Assembly (NCBI GenBank): GCA_043228905.1
Contig: JBHGNT010000018.1
Coordinates: forward strand, 6,820,001 to 6,884,000
DNA length: 64,000 nucleotides
DNA from: Azolla caroliniana
Taxonomy: Eukaryota; Polypodiophyta
Reading direction: 5' to 3'
The notes below the pieces were generated by a model. The model searched no databases and was not told where the DNA came from. It was given only the letters and a program-made list of their open reading frames with translations. The position numbers and the translations under genes were made by a program. Each line of letters opens with the position of its first letter. Positions within the stretch are counted from its first letter, which is position 1. Below are positions 33,226 to 43,678 of the stretch, in pieces.

Positions 33226-33619
33226 ATCTACTATAGTAGTTTGACTTTTTATGAGGAATGTAGCATGCAGCTATGTAGAGATTCTCTTTGCCCAAATTAA
33301 TCTTGATCCATAGGTATCGCTTATAATCATCATAATTACATAATCTTATATAATTATCTAATCTCTCGTTGTAAATGCATGTTATCCCTACATGTCCGAT
33401 ATTCCCTTTAGAGTGAGGCCATATTCATTTTATAAGGTAGCTATCTATCTTAGGTATGCATTTTGCATCATGCTCCCAAGTTTCAACCAAAAATATAACA
33501 TTACTAATTTGCGCTACATCACTTAGTCCTAATCCCTTATCCCATGGATATCCTTGATAGTTCCAAAACATGATTTTCAAAATTGAGGTATATGTAGTCC
33601 CATGGGTCATCACTTGCTA
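33226..33619 (-). pseudogene. LINE endonuclease N-terminal fragment
   Basis: The minus strand reads KIMFWNYQGYPW followed by NVIFLVETWEHD, typical of the apurinic-type endonuclease of plant L1 elements, where the initial Asn/Glu residues bind the metal ion. A stop interrupts after SYLIK, and similarity continues to AACYIPHKKSNYYS. The piece ends at the ATCTA target duplication of element C2. Confidence 0.83.
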
Positions 33620-33906
33620 TGCATTTTGCATTCCTTTCCTAGATTTGTATGCTTGCATTTTGTGTTCTTGCTCTTTTGGAGTTCAATCCTCTATTATAAA
33701 GAAACTTGTGTGTGCGAGGAGGGGCAACCAAGGTGACGTAGTAGTAGTTGCGCTACTACTATTGTTGTAGTTGGTCGTCGACTATCGATCAACACTGACT
33801 TGCACACCACATGACGTGTTGATGCGACTAGCCAACCAACGCAAAGGCCAAGCCTCACTAATCCAGCGTGGGAAATATTGCCTTTATTACAAAGTGCGAT
33901 TATTAC
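33620..33906. other. Unassigned stretch between the LINE and the gene island
   Basis: No convincing reading frame or repeat boundary. It may include the 5' untranslated part of the LINE. Short TAGTAG/CTACTA words at 33,735-33,770 can pair locally. Confidence 0.3.
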
Positions 33907-34271
33907 TAGGAATCAGCAACACCTCGGCTCAAGCCCGAATCCAACCGTTAAAACCGTTTTTTAAAAGCTAAAAGGTTTAGCGGGTTGGTTTGGTTTAGGC
34001 TTGGGCTTCCTTAACAGGTTTGAGCTTAGGTTAGGATGGCTCAAACCGAACCGAACCGATTTGGGCCAAACCGGTTAAGGCTTAATCGGCTTGGCTAAAC
34101 CTAGGTAAATCGGTTTAGGCTTAACCGGTTCGGTCAAACCGGTAAGCCTTAACTGTTTTAGAAATAGATTCGGTTCAAGTTCAGAAACTCCCAAACCGGA
34201 AAAGGCTTAAGTGGTCCGGTTGGGTCTAGGCCAAACCAGATAAGCCGAACCTGGACCGTTGCCAATTCCTA
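33907..34271. mobile_element. Candidate MITE rich in AACCGGTT words
   Basis: About 365 bp with imperfect terminal inverted repeats: TAGGAATCAGCAAC at the left and the complement of GTTGCCAATTCCTA at the right. The interior is a degenerate array of AAACCGGTT, GGTTCGGT and GGCTTAA words. No target duplication was found, so the boundaries are provisional. It ends about 42 bp before the start codon of the Sm-like gene. Confidence 0.5.
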
Positions 34272-34313
34272 ATCGTGGACATAACATGTAAATGTAGAGA
34301 GGAGAGAAGGGAT

Positions 34314-35227
34314 ATGGCTAATCAATATGGTCCTTCTTCTTCTTCTTCTTCTGGAAGAGCAGGGGATGGAGGAGGAGGCAGAGGCAGAGGCAGAGGCAGA
34401 GGAGGTAGGCCATGGGAGCGTAGCTTGGTCTGTGTCTTGAAGGCCCTGCGTGGGATGGAGGTGCTTGTCGAGCTCCAGAACGACGCCGTCATCAGGGGAT
34501 CTCTCGATGACTGCGACGATGTCATGAAGTCAGTATCATCTCCTCTCTCCCTCCTTGCCCAATCTTCTGCTTAATGAAATGAAATGCAATGGACTTGTGT
34601 GCAGCGTCACCATTACTGATGCGACCATGGAAGATGTGGAGGTAACATCTCCCTCCCTCTCTCTCCATTTGCCTCTTTTCTCATAGGCTATGTCTCTAGT
34701 GCTCCTAAAGTATTTAGGGTTTAGGAGTAGGCTTCTAGTGTTTGAGGTATTGGGTTAGGTTTTTTAGTGTTTCTAGGCGTTAGGGTTAGCCTTTAAAATT
34801 AGTTGTAGCATTTAAGATTTAAGGTTAAGGGTAATGTTGTTTGGTTTTTTTTTATTGGCTAATGGTTACGTCTAGGATCGGCCGATCCTTTCTTCTCTTT
34901 TAACATTCTCAGGGTAATATGAAGACACTACCTCTCATCTTCATTAGAGGCAGCAATGTCCGGTTTGTCCACATACCAGATGGCATCAATGTATCTGATG
35001 CAGTAGAAGAGATGGTAACTTACATTCATGCTTTTCTTTGGTGTGCATGTATATATACCTATACATATAAAGATACATACATACATACCCTTGTTGCTTT
35101 ATATTTTGTATGTTATTTTGCTCTTCTTCCCATCCCCTTGCAGAGACTTCTGCAAGATAAAGCTGCCTTTGCATATATGGGGAGAAAACCTGGTGAATCC
35201 TCCTCCGGCGGGTCAAGCATCAAATAG
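34314..35227 (+). CDS. Sm-like protein, resembles LSM10 (U7 snRNP core type)
   Basis: Four exons: 34,314-34,528, 34,605-34,641, 34,913-35,014 and 35,144-35,227. All introns are GT-AG and the coding phase is kept, giving 145 residues. Start is ATG 34,314 (MANQYGPSS); an in-frame ATG at 34,275 is less likely because it lies beside the MITE edge. Residues 7-32 are Ser-rich then an RG repeat (GRGRGRGRGG). The Sm fold follows: Sm1 about 38-82 (LKALRGMEVLVELQNDAVIRG, then VTITDATM) and Sm2 about 92-106 (FIRGSNVRFVHIPDG). Sm2 ending in RFVHIPD plus a short helical tail is closer to LSM10 than to SmD1 or LSM7. LSM10 replaces an Sm subunit in the U7 particle of animals; the plant role is not certain. 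The gene looks intact. Assignment to the Sm/LSM family is firm, LSM10 is likely. Confidence 0.85.
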
Positions 35228-35283
35228 TAGGATTTAAGATCTTTAGGGGCAATGTGATGCCTCATTATTTATACATGAGACAG

Positions 35284-35422
35284 GGAAAAATCATTTATAT
35301 ACATGACAGAAAAACTGAACTTGATGGAAAGGTTTATAGCGATGGAAATTGAGGGAAAATTCATTTATATACATGACGGAAAAACTGAAGCTGATGGAAA
35401 GATTTATGGCGATGGAATTTGA
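35284..35422. repeat. Tandem duplication of about 70 bp downstream of the Sm-like gene
   Basis: Two adjacent copies (35,284-35,352 and 35,353-35,422) share TCATTTATATACATGAC and GAAAAACTGAA plus most other bases, with about eight differences. It lies in the expected 3' untranslated or downstream region. Confidence 0.85.
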
Positions 35423-35969
35423 GGTGAATAGAAACAGAGTTACTGAGATTTCCTTAGAATTTTTTTTACTGCATAATTTTACAGAATCAGAATAGAAGTT
35501 CTTATTTTGGGCACATTTCATTGTGGATAATAATTGCATGTTTATATTTAACTTTGAGCATTTCTGGTAAATAGAATTCTTGCGCCTATATGCATTCAAA
35601 ATAATGCATATGCTAAGATTTTCCTTAACTGGTCATGAAAAGGTTTCGATGCTTTTAAGTTTAACATCAACCTATTATAAATCAAGTTGTCTCCCGGAAT
35701 GAGAGTTTGATATAGTAAATATGAGAAAATATGCCATAAGCAAATTTGGATAGGCATCTAAGTAATGATCATTCAATGAATCGTTTATAAATACCAGGTT
35801 TTAAATTTGTACAATTGTCTTGTTCACAAGTTCATATATCTTCCTTCACAAGTTCATATATCTGGATGAACTTGCGTATCAAACAATGTGTAAGCTGCTT
35901 TACTATTGAGATCATGCCATTGTGTGACTAGATCTTCTATGTAAGTTACCCAAGTATATTAACATATAG

Positions 35970-36195
35970 GCTTCATATGATGATCAAACTGAAGTGTGTA
36001 ATATTATAGACTGTATCATGATGATTGGACTGAAGTGTATAACATAGAGATTGTTATGATGTTGATGATCAGGCTGAAATGTATAATATAAAGAATATAT
36101 GATGATGATCAGATTGAAGTGTATAATATATATATTATAGACCATATGATGATGATCTGGCTGAAGTATACAACAGATAGACTATACAATAATGA
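35970..36195. repeat. Degenerate minisatellite, about five units of ~45 bp
   Basis: Repeated words are TGATGATC (or TGATGATT), CTGAAGTGTATAA and TATAGAC/CATATGATG. The units vary in length and sequence. It lies directly downstream of the NYC1 stop codon on the minus strand, so it may fall in that gene's 3' untranslated region. Confidence 0.75.
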
Positions 36196-36221
36196 TGATG
36201 GAATTACCCTGAATGACATCG

Positions 36222-39200
36222 CTATGTTCCTGAGATTCCACTTTCGAGCATTATGAATGCACAAATCACTGTAATGGAAAAGACTGAAACCAGTGTGGTA
36301 TCGGAGAATTGCTCTATAGCCGCAGATACAGGCAACCTTGCTCGGTCTTCAGCCCAATTACGCAATCTGTCTGCCTCTGCAGCATAAACAGCTCGACCCT
36401 ATAGATGCATTCACAACTTGGTCAACATTTGGGCATGCAACATACGTTCAGCATTTCAGCATCTAATAGAGAAGTATCCAACATATGTTTTATTACTTTC
36501 CCTATTCCCCCCCCAGTCAACCTTTGAAAGATAGAGAAAGGGAATGAGTTGAGAGTAAAACTGATCAAATATCACATATTTGGGCTTTGAAAATTGGGAA
36601 AGGGTTTGATCAATACATGGGGGATGAATTGGTTATATATTTAATCTCCGCATTTCAACATCCAATGGAATGTTTTAATAGTTTTATGTATTCCCTTCGG
36701 TCATCAAACTCTTAAAGTTGGACAAGGGAATGAATTGATCATATAATGGTACATCTAGTCTAGAAGAGGTTAAATAGGAATGATTTGCGAACACAATTTT
36801 TGCTCAAATAGCTCAAATGATTGAGACAAAGGCAATGAATTGGATATCAAATGCAAGACATTTTTAATAAAACTAGTGATGAATTGGTAACGAATTGTAT
36901 TCGTGATATTATTGCTCGTGAGTAGCAATCAAACTCAAACCGTTTAAAGAAATTGAAACTTAAACTGTACAAAACCAAATCGTTTAAACCGAACCGTTAC
37001 AAAAAAATCAAGCTCATACCTAATGGTTTTAGAGACTTTTAAACCATTAAAATCGTGGTTTTGCAGTTCGGTTTTGGTTTTCAAGTTCAGGTCAAAATTC
37101 AAAATTTCACAAAGGCTCTAACCGAACCGATAAAAACCCCAAACTGAACCTGAACCCGAACCGTTTACAAAAACCTGAACCGAATCAAACCGTTTAAATC
37201 ATTAAGCTGTGGTTTAGCGGTTCGGTTCGGTTCAGGTCGCCAATTAAATAATTATTACTCGTGAGGCAGTTCCCAAGGTCATTTGGAGATGAAATTCTAG
37301 AGGCTTCTCTTGGAAATACAGAAAATTTCCTATAATACATAATGTGGGCCTTTAAACCTATCTTAAACTATGTGCATGCACATACTTATTGGGAAAAGAT
37401 AATGTACACACATCAAAGAAAATATAACGGTAGAACAAAGAGCTTTTCATCGGTATCCATTTAGTCTTTCTTAAACCATGTATTCGTATTGATTTTTCCT
37501 AATTTAATGCAATCAGCAATGGCATGAAAGCAAACGAAGTCTACACACCTCTTCATCAAACCATCGACCGCGGCGTAGCCATGCTGTTACTAATGCTAGT
37601 AGTATTCGCGGGGGTGTGAGGAAGTTGATTGCTTTCCCTGTACCCTTGATGTCTCGCATCCTTGGGACTAAGGTTCTAGCCACAGTCTCCGGTAGCTCGC
37701 AGATTATGTTGAACATCTTTTTGTTTTGAAGTGATGCACCACTGCAGAAACAGCATGTAAAATTGACATTTCCACAGATTTATCAATATGTATAATTGAT
37801 ATTCCGGAGAGGATATTCCAGAGATAAATTGAGCGCCTTTGGGAAAATAACCAAAACTTGGGGAAAACAATGAAAAAACTTGGGTATCTCAGAGTTTTGT
37901 TTTTCACCAAGATTTTCCCAAATGATATGTAGTAAGCAAAGTTATGGGGGAATCCATGCTTTTACCTCAGGAGGAGATCGGTGAGAACCATTCCAGGGGA
38001 AGCTGTATGAATACCGACTCTTGATCCTTTGCATTCTTTTAATAGTGAACCATGTAGCTGGCGAAGACCACATTTTGTTGCCCCATACCTGCAAATAATC
38101 TGTCTCTGCTTGAGCAGCACTATACATGTTAACTTTCTGTTCTTACTTAGAATGGTTTTGACTGTGAAATGGATGGATATGATCAAATAAACTAAGTTTT
38201 GAGTGCAAACAGATGTTATCACAATTCATTTCGAGTGCAAATGGATATTATCACAATTCATTTTCTCATACACAGCAGTAAGAGGAGTGCTCGATCCTCC
38301 AGATCCAGCTCCATCCATGTTAAAAATATGCCCACCCTTCCTTTGCAACTTCATCACCCGGATCGCTTCTCGAGTACAAATCAATGACCCGATCATATTG
38401 GCAGAAACAATCTGTAGTGGGAAGGTTGAATTCCATATTCATGTATAATAATGTGTTTTCATTATAGCCACAAAGATTTCGATCTCAAGAAAACTCACCT
38501 CCTGAATGTCATCATCAGAGAATTGAGTAAGTGGTCTAAACCCTTTGTTGATACCTGCATTATTGATCTGTCCATATGATATATCAACATCATGATATTA
38601 AGGGTACAGGAATGTAATTTGAACATAAAATATCATAATATGATATGTTTGTGAGCATTGTGAAGACCTACCCATAAATCAATTGATCCAAGTTCACTCC
38701 CAGCAAATTCTGCCAATGCCTTTACATCATTGACTTTAGACACATCACATGCAATTCCAATAACTCTGGCCCCATCTTTCCTATCCTTGAGTGATAGAGA
38801 GTCATGAACCATTGAAAATGGGTGGTATAATCTGGATGCCAACTCAACTTGAAGCTCCTCGACCGTTTCAGCAACAGATTCAGGACTGAACCAAAAGTAG
38901 CTAGATATATTGACATTGAATTTCTACAACACTTTGAAAAGAAAAATGTGTATATTATATATATCTCCACGGCACTGAAAGGTGATGCATACCTCCGTGA
39001 TGCAATTACCACCCGATCTCCAGCAAGGAGGAATTCCCTTGCCAAAGCCTTCCCTAGACCACGCGTGCTGTCATGTCACCGAATATAGTTAATGAGTTCA
39101 GTTAAAGCTGCATTGGAAAACTATAATTGTGCAAATTTTCAAGATTTGGATGGCTTTTGATAACCATAATGGTATATTGGTAGTTATCCCCAAATTATGA

Positions 39201-40918
39201 AACAAAAATGTCACTTGATGGAATTCAATCGGCTTACCTTCCAGTAATTATAACATTCCGAGGTCCCGATCGAAACCGCTTTTGCATAACTTTCTCAGCA
39301 CCGATCATTGATCCTACAATGATTCCAGCAAGCCAGCTGAGCCAGATTACTGTCTCTAGTTCTGAATCTCCTCCTTCATTGACCAGAATTGATGAAAACA
39401 GAAACACATAAGACTTAGGCAGACAGACATTGCTTCAGAACAACCTTCAGAACTAGAACTACAAACTTCACAAGTAGAAATCATATGAATTTGCAAACAC
39501 CATGATGGACACAATTCAGCAGAGCGCCCCCCTACATTTTTGTTATTTCACCAAATGCCCCTGGTCAAACCCTGGAAGCGTGAAAAAGATGGATGATTCG
39601 AGCAAATAATTGCTCAAATAGCATGTAGAAGTGAGAAAAATGGGTATCAATTGACCATATGATTGCTCGAATGCCACATGTTAACTTCTCGAGCGGTGGT
39701 TGACCAAGGTTATGTGGGAAAGTAACAAAAAGTTAGGGGGAATTGCAATGAGATAAAGAAAATCTCAGAGGTAAAGTTTCATGGTTTTCTCTCCAGATAT
39801 AAATTATTCATATATGTCTTTGCATTGAGCATACCTGCTAGTTCATAACCTGTGGCAAGAACAGTTCCAGTTGCCATCATGGTGAACAAGAATTTTCCTA
39901 AATGACTAGTGAACTGGTAAAGAGACAATCAGAGGAAGAAAAATATTAGCTTTCATGTCTGCAGATGGCCAAAAGACTTTCGCTATATAAGCATCATACA
40001 ACTCTATGTCAGCTACTATGGATTTATTTCATGTATGAAACATCTTTTTAAATTCCTCCATTACTTGTACCTAGAAATCATGTTTGAAGATCAACGTGAA
40101 CAATGATATCTACAGTTGCTTCTCATTATTTGTGACACAAGAAAGTCACCATTTTGAACACAGGAAAGACCTGATATTTTACAGATTTAATATTATGAAC
40201 TTACTGTAAAGAAATCAGCCTCAGCCTGCCTTAATCTGCGGCGGATCTTCCTTCTATGGTAACTAGGTGGCCATGATCCTGTCAACATCTTCACGAAGCT
40301 CCACGAAGTTCTTAAATCATCTGCTTCTGATCGCTGGAGCTTCTTGTTCTTCTTTTTCTTTCTCTCGTTCCCGAGCGATAAGTCCTTCAGATTGGATCCG
40401 TTCACTACCCTAATGAGAGGGCGAACTGTGTTGATGAAGCCATACTGAAACCAAGTCAACTTCCTTCCATCTCCGTCTATTAAATCAGTGCAGTTATTCA
40501 ATGATTCAAAACTACCAGAAACATCTGGTAATTCTGTGTCTATTTGAAGATCCTTGCTGTCGCCATATCTGTTGGCCACGAAACCACTTCCATCTTGGGA
40601 AGAAGGGCTATCCTTCTTCTCCGCTTGCGTGGACTCCTCACGGATCAGAGAGTACGCGGAATCGTTCTTGCTGGTAGCAGAGGCAGGGATTCTTATCGAA
40701 CTGCGAGGGTCCTTGGAGGAAGGATGGGGAAAGACAAAGCAGAAGATGGAGGAGGGAGGAGGGCCATGGAGGGGAGGGTTAAGCTTGGATCGGAGTGGGA
40801 ATGGGAGCTCGGAAGCACAATTGTGGCGAGGCAGGGCGGCGGCGGCGGTATGTGTGGGGATCATGATGGCTCTGTAAGACAGTGGAGGAGGAGGATTTGA
40901 GGTATGCAGAGCCGCCAT
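36222..40918 (-). CDS. NYC1: Chlorophyll(ide) b reductase NYC1, chloroplastic, ten exons
   Basis: Exons on the minus strand: 40,918-40,205; 39,913-39,835; 39,373-39,238; 39,067-38,993; 38,885-38,672; 38,567-38,499; 38,411-38,272; 38,088-37,966; 37,741-37,549; 36,398-36,222. All junctions are GT-AG and in phase, giving 639 residues. The enzyme reduces chlorophyll b to 7-hydroxymethyl chlorophyll a, the first step of chlorophyll b and LHCII breakdown in thylakoids. The N-terminus is Ser/Pro-rich as in a transit peptide. Hydrophobic segments are at about 247-262 and 274-290. The SDR cofactor motif TGSTRGLG is at 308-315, NNAG at 408-411, catalytic Y477 and K481, and a hydrophobic C-terminal segment near 612-632. 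ATG 40,918 (CCATGGCGG context) follows a pyrimidine-rich leader; an upstream in-frame ATG at 41,041 is possible. NYC1 proteins are usually near 500 residues, so exon 1 is unusually long. Confidence 0.95.
36922..37257. mobile_element. Candidate hAT-type MITE in the last intron of NYC1
   Basis: 336 bp flanked by the 8-bp repeat CTCGTGAG (36,914-36,921 and 37,258-37,265). The interior is a mirror-like series of AACCGTTTAAA, GAACCGAACC and GGTTCGGTT words, able to fold on itself. Terminal inverted repeats are weak. It lies in intron 9 (36,399-37,548), which is by far the longest intron of the gene. Confidence 0.65.
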
Positions 40919-41975
40919 GGAAGCTTGAAAGGAAAGGAAAGGAAAGGAAAGGAAAGAAAGAAAGAAAGAGAAGGAAGGAGACAGGTTCATCAGTTTTCTG
41001 GTTGCGTGTGGATAGGCCATGTGGCCACGATCTGCTGCCACGTCAGCCGGCCGCCAGGTCCACGTGGCTGGCCCGCCCCCTGCACGGGGCCCGGGCTGCC
41101 GGTTCGTACCAACTCATATGTCCCGCCCGCGCCCCCGGTCTCTAGACCACAAACCTTCTCTGCGTTTCGGCCGAACCGAACCGAACCGAACCAATCAATT
41201 CTTTTGCTCGTCCTGTCCATTCGCTGCGTCTTTTGACTAGTAAGGCATCCTACGAGAGCCCGAGCCAATCAATCGACCACTTGTATTCGATTGATCGGCT
41301 CGGGTAGGCTTCTTTTCCAGTTCTCGTTCTCGGCCGTTGCTTCTAAGTCAAATGTAGCCTCCCCCCCCCCCCCACGTCCTTTGCCTTCTTAGCCAATCAA
41401 TCAACCACTTGTATTCGGTCGAGGTGCACCTATTGCTCACCTCTGCTTTTTGAGATGTCCATTAGATATTTTTTTGCGTAGGGGTATCAAAAAGAATCTT
41501 GGTTGATGTAGTAGACCCCTCCACGTCTCCTTCTTGCTTTGTTAAAATGAGAAAAGTGGGATGTGAGGACAAAAGGGAAGGAGTATTAGTTTAACATCTC
41601 GAAGAGCACGGTCTATGAAACCTGGCAATGATCAACAATGATTTCGTTATAGAGCTATTTCTTTGGTTTTTGAAGCTTGACACAAGATTTGTATAAAACT
41701 CACCTTTTGTAGAAACCAGCCTCTCCTTTGATGTCGATGAAACATGCCCCTTAAAGTAATTGTGCCATATTCAACAACATTTTAGGTGACATAAAGTTCT
41801 ATCCAAGGGAAAAAGGGACGAGAATATTCACATTCCCTAAATATTTTCTCCCGTCCAACAAATTTTCACAACACAAATGTTTACATATGGACACATGCAC
41901 ACTTGAACAAACATATACCCATAATTACTCGTACACAATAAAACATACATCTATATATATGCAGATCACTAATAG
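40919..41975. other. NYC1 upstream region and intergenic sequence
   Basis: It holds the pyrimidine-rich leader of NYC1 (about 40,919-40,975 on the minus strand), GAACC repeats at 41,171-41,195, an inverted repeat at 41,259-41,304, a run of 13 C at 41,361-41,373 and a partial direct copy of the inverted repeat at 41,390-41,425. No further gene is recognised. Confidence 0.6.
41259..41304. repeat. Inverted repeat, 17-bp arms
   Basis: Arms CCCGAGCCAATCAATCG (41,259-41,275) and CGATTGATCGGCTCGGG (41,288-41,304) pair with one mismatch around a 12-base loop. It lies about 340 bp upstream of the NYC1 start codon. The left arm and loop recur at 41,390-41,416. Confidence 0.85.
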
Positions 41976-42425
41976 TGTTATGGGCATGACAATAATTTAT
42001 CCCATGGTAAGTTGTACCGTAATATTCTACACACGAGGATAAAGTGTGAGGGTTAATCGAGAGTGTAAAGAAGGTAGGATTACATTTAATCTTAAGAATT
42101 GAGACAACCCATAAGCGCCAAGTGTGAACTTGCCTAGGGGTCTTAGGTCTGGTTATAAATATGAGGCCTATCTACTCTCATTAGTCACATTATCCGACTA
42201 CATTGATACTGTGATATTGTGGTGAACAAACTCTTGTAGTGAGTGCGCAAGTACCATGTACGACTCGATGTCATGGCAGTGGTAGGGGATGTTGATCAAG
42301 GCTCGAGTCCGTCTCGATCCCTCTACTCGGGGGTGGTCGGGTGGATCGACACCCTTCTTTCTCTCTCTTTTCTTATTTTTCTATCTTATATTTCCTTATG
42401 TTTACATTAGGAATGATCTCTAACA
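41976..42425 (+). repeat. Possible old LTR followed by a degenerate primer-binding site
   Basis: Starts TGTTATGGGC, has a TATAAATATG box near 42,155 and ends CTCTAACA, followed two bases later by TGGTATTTGAACG, a decayed version of the initiator-Met primer-binding site. No second LTR, coding part or target duplication was found, so this is a candidate only. Confidence 0.5.
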
Positions 42426-43259
42426 TATGGTATTTGAACGATTTCTTTAATGTTTCTTTTGTTGATGTGATTTTGTTTGGATGGTGATTGATCAATGTTT
42501 GTTAGAGCTTGATCCAGAAAAGGTGTTAACAAAGGAAAGTCGGTACTTCCTTCTTTTGCTATTCTTTCTTCTCCCATCTCAATAATGTTTAAGTTGATAT
42601 GTTAAAATGTTAATCATTCAATTATGTTGTAGTGGTCATAGTTTGTTTGTATAAAACGTACATGTGCCATATGCGTAAGAGTTCAATACCTCAATTGCGT
42701 ATTACGTTCACTCTTATGTCTTGGATGTTGCATGTGCGTAGAGGCTACATGCCTTGACTATGTATCTCGATCACATCATTCATTGGTTTAACAGTAGGTC
42801 ATTTGAAATAGGTAACATGTCACATTCTCTTTTCCATATCTTGGTGAGATGTTCAAAAATGTCTTATTTTAGCAAACTTTCAAAAACACATGTGTACATG
42901 GTTTTTTAACACAGTGAAAAATAGAACTAAGTAATATAAAGACAACAAAGTCATCGGACGTATAATATGTCTACCATGTTTTTCATCCAAATCTTAGATA
43001 AGTATAATTGTATCATGACTCATTGTGCATAATCTAAAAATCAAACCCCACTAAATAAGTGTCTTCTTCTAATTTTGTGTGTATATTTATATATAATACA
43101 TCTTAAAGGAAATTGTGAAGGTTGCAATTAAGAGATACTATTATATCGAGAGAAATATTCCATTGACACATGACACTGTCAATGTGGAAAGAAACCAGTC
43201 TACAATAACGTTCCAATAAGATGAACAACTGATAGAGTACAAATTTATCATGTGAATAC
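42426..43259. other. AT-rich intergenic sequence, nothing recognised
   Basis: No convincing frame on either strand. The first part may be the untranslated leader of the element whose LTR is suggested at 41,976-42,425. Confidence 0.5.
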
Positions 43260-43678
43260 GGTTGGGAAAACAGGTCCCTCCCAATGGGAAGAAGAGAACA
43301 AACTGAATCGAAGAAGAAATCGAAAATCGAAAACCGGAATCGAGAATAGATTATATAACCGATTTAGGAGACTATAATATTTGTAAATAGTCTAAATGTG
43401 CTCCATGTGGACTATATTTGTAAATAGCCAGAAAGTTGTAAGTAAAAATACAACTAGGGCAAACTTTATTAGTAGGTAATGTACCATTGTAGTTGATTAT
43501 TATTACTATTACATAGTTAGAGAAGGTTGTTGCCTCTGTAATTGTGAGAGAGTGAGAGTTAGAGTAGTAATTCTCCCGCCGTCTGTTAGACGAATGAGAG
43601 CTTAAGGTTGTTGCCTTGGAGCTTCTCATTGTACTCCTCCAATCATAGTGCTATGTTTGGAGTTTGTGGACTCCACGT
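43260..43678 (+). repeat. Old Tork-like LTR, interrupted by gypsy element E
   Basis: GTTGGGAAAACAGGTCCCTCC near 43,261, two ATATTTGTAAATAG blocks, a gene-like GTTGTTGCCT repeat pair and GGTTGTTGCC match Tork-like LTRs in the window, with many substitutions. It stops at GTGGACTCCACGT, where element E begins; the rest should lie right of the window. Confidence 0.75.

Larger units (their letters stand above)
15232..33619 (-). mobile_element. L1-type LINE split into six pieces by later insertions
   Basis: Pieces of one LINE ORF2 occur in the correct order on the minus strand. Endonuclease N-terminus: 33,226-33,619. Endonuclease middle: 22,346-22,526. Endonuclease end and linker: 18,861-19,573. 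Reverse transcriptase: 17,187-17,999. C-terminal part: 16,074-16,479 and 15,232-15,482. Every interruption is flanked by a 5-bp target duplication, and removal of each joins the LINE sequence cleanly, so this was a single old insertion. Stops are frequent and the element is dead. The 5' end beyond 33,619 and any poly-A tail are not recognised. Confidence 0.85.
35228..36221. other. Convergent intergenic region
   Basis: Between the stop codons of the Sm-like gene and NYC1. It contains the 70-bp tandem duplication, AT-rich single-copy sequence, and a minisatellite near 35,970-36,195. Both 3' untranslated regions and poly-A signals must lie here, but no site stands out enough to mark. Confidence 0.7.

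Noticed and set aside
33722-33971. Short frame near 33,771 (MVVDYRSTLTCTPHD...) as a small gene
   Set aside because: No recognisable domain, overlaps the edge of a repetitive block, and has no supporting splice or start context.
42280-42340. Possible tRNA-like or SINE B-box (GGCTCGAGTCC)
   Set aside because: No A-box, cloverleaf or SINE tail could be found around it.
41976-42425. Calling this block a definite solo LTR
   Set aside because: TG/CA ends, a TATA box and a primer-site remnant are present, but the flanks (AATAG and TATGG) do not form a target duplication; kept only as a candidate feature.
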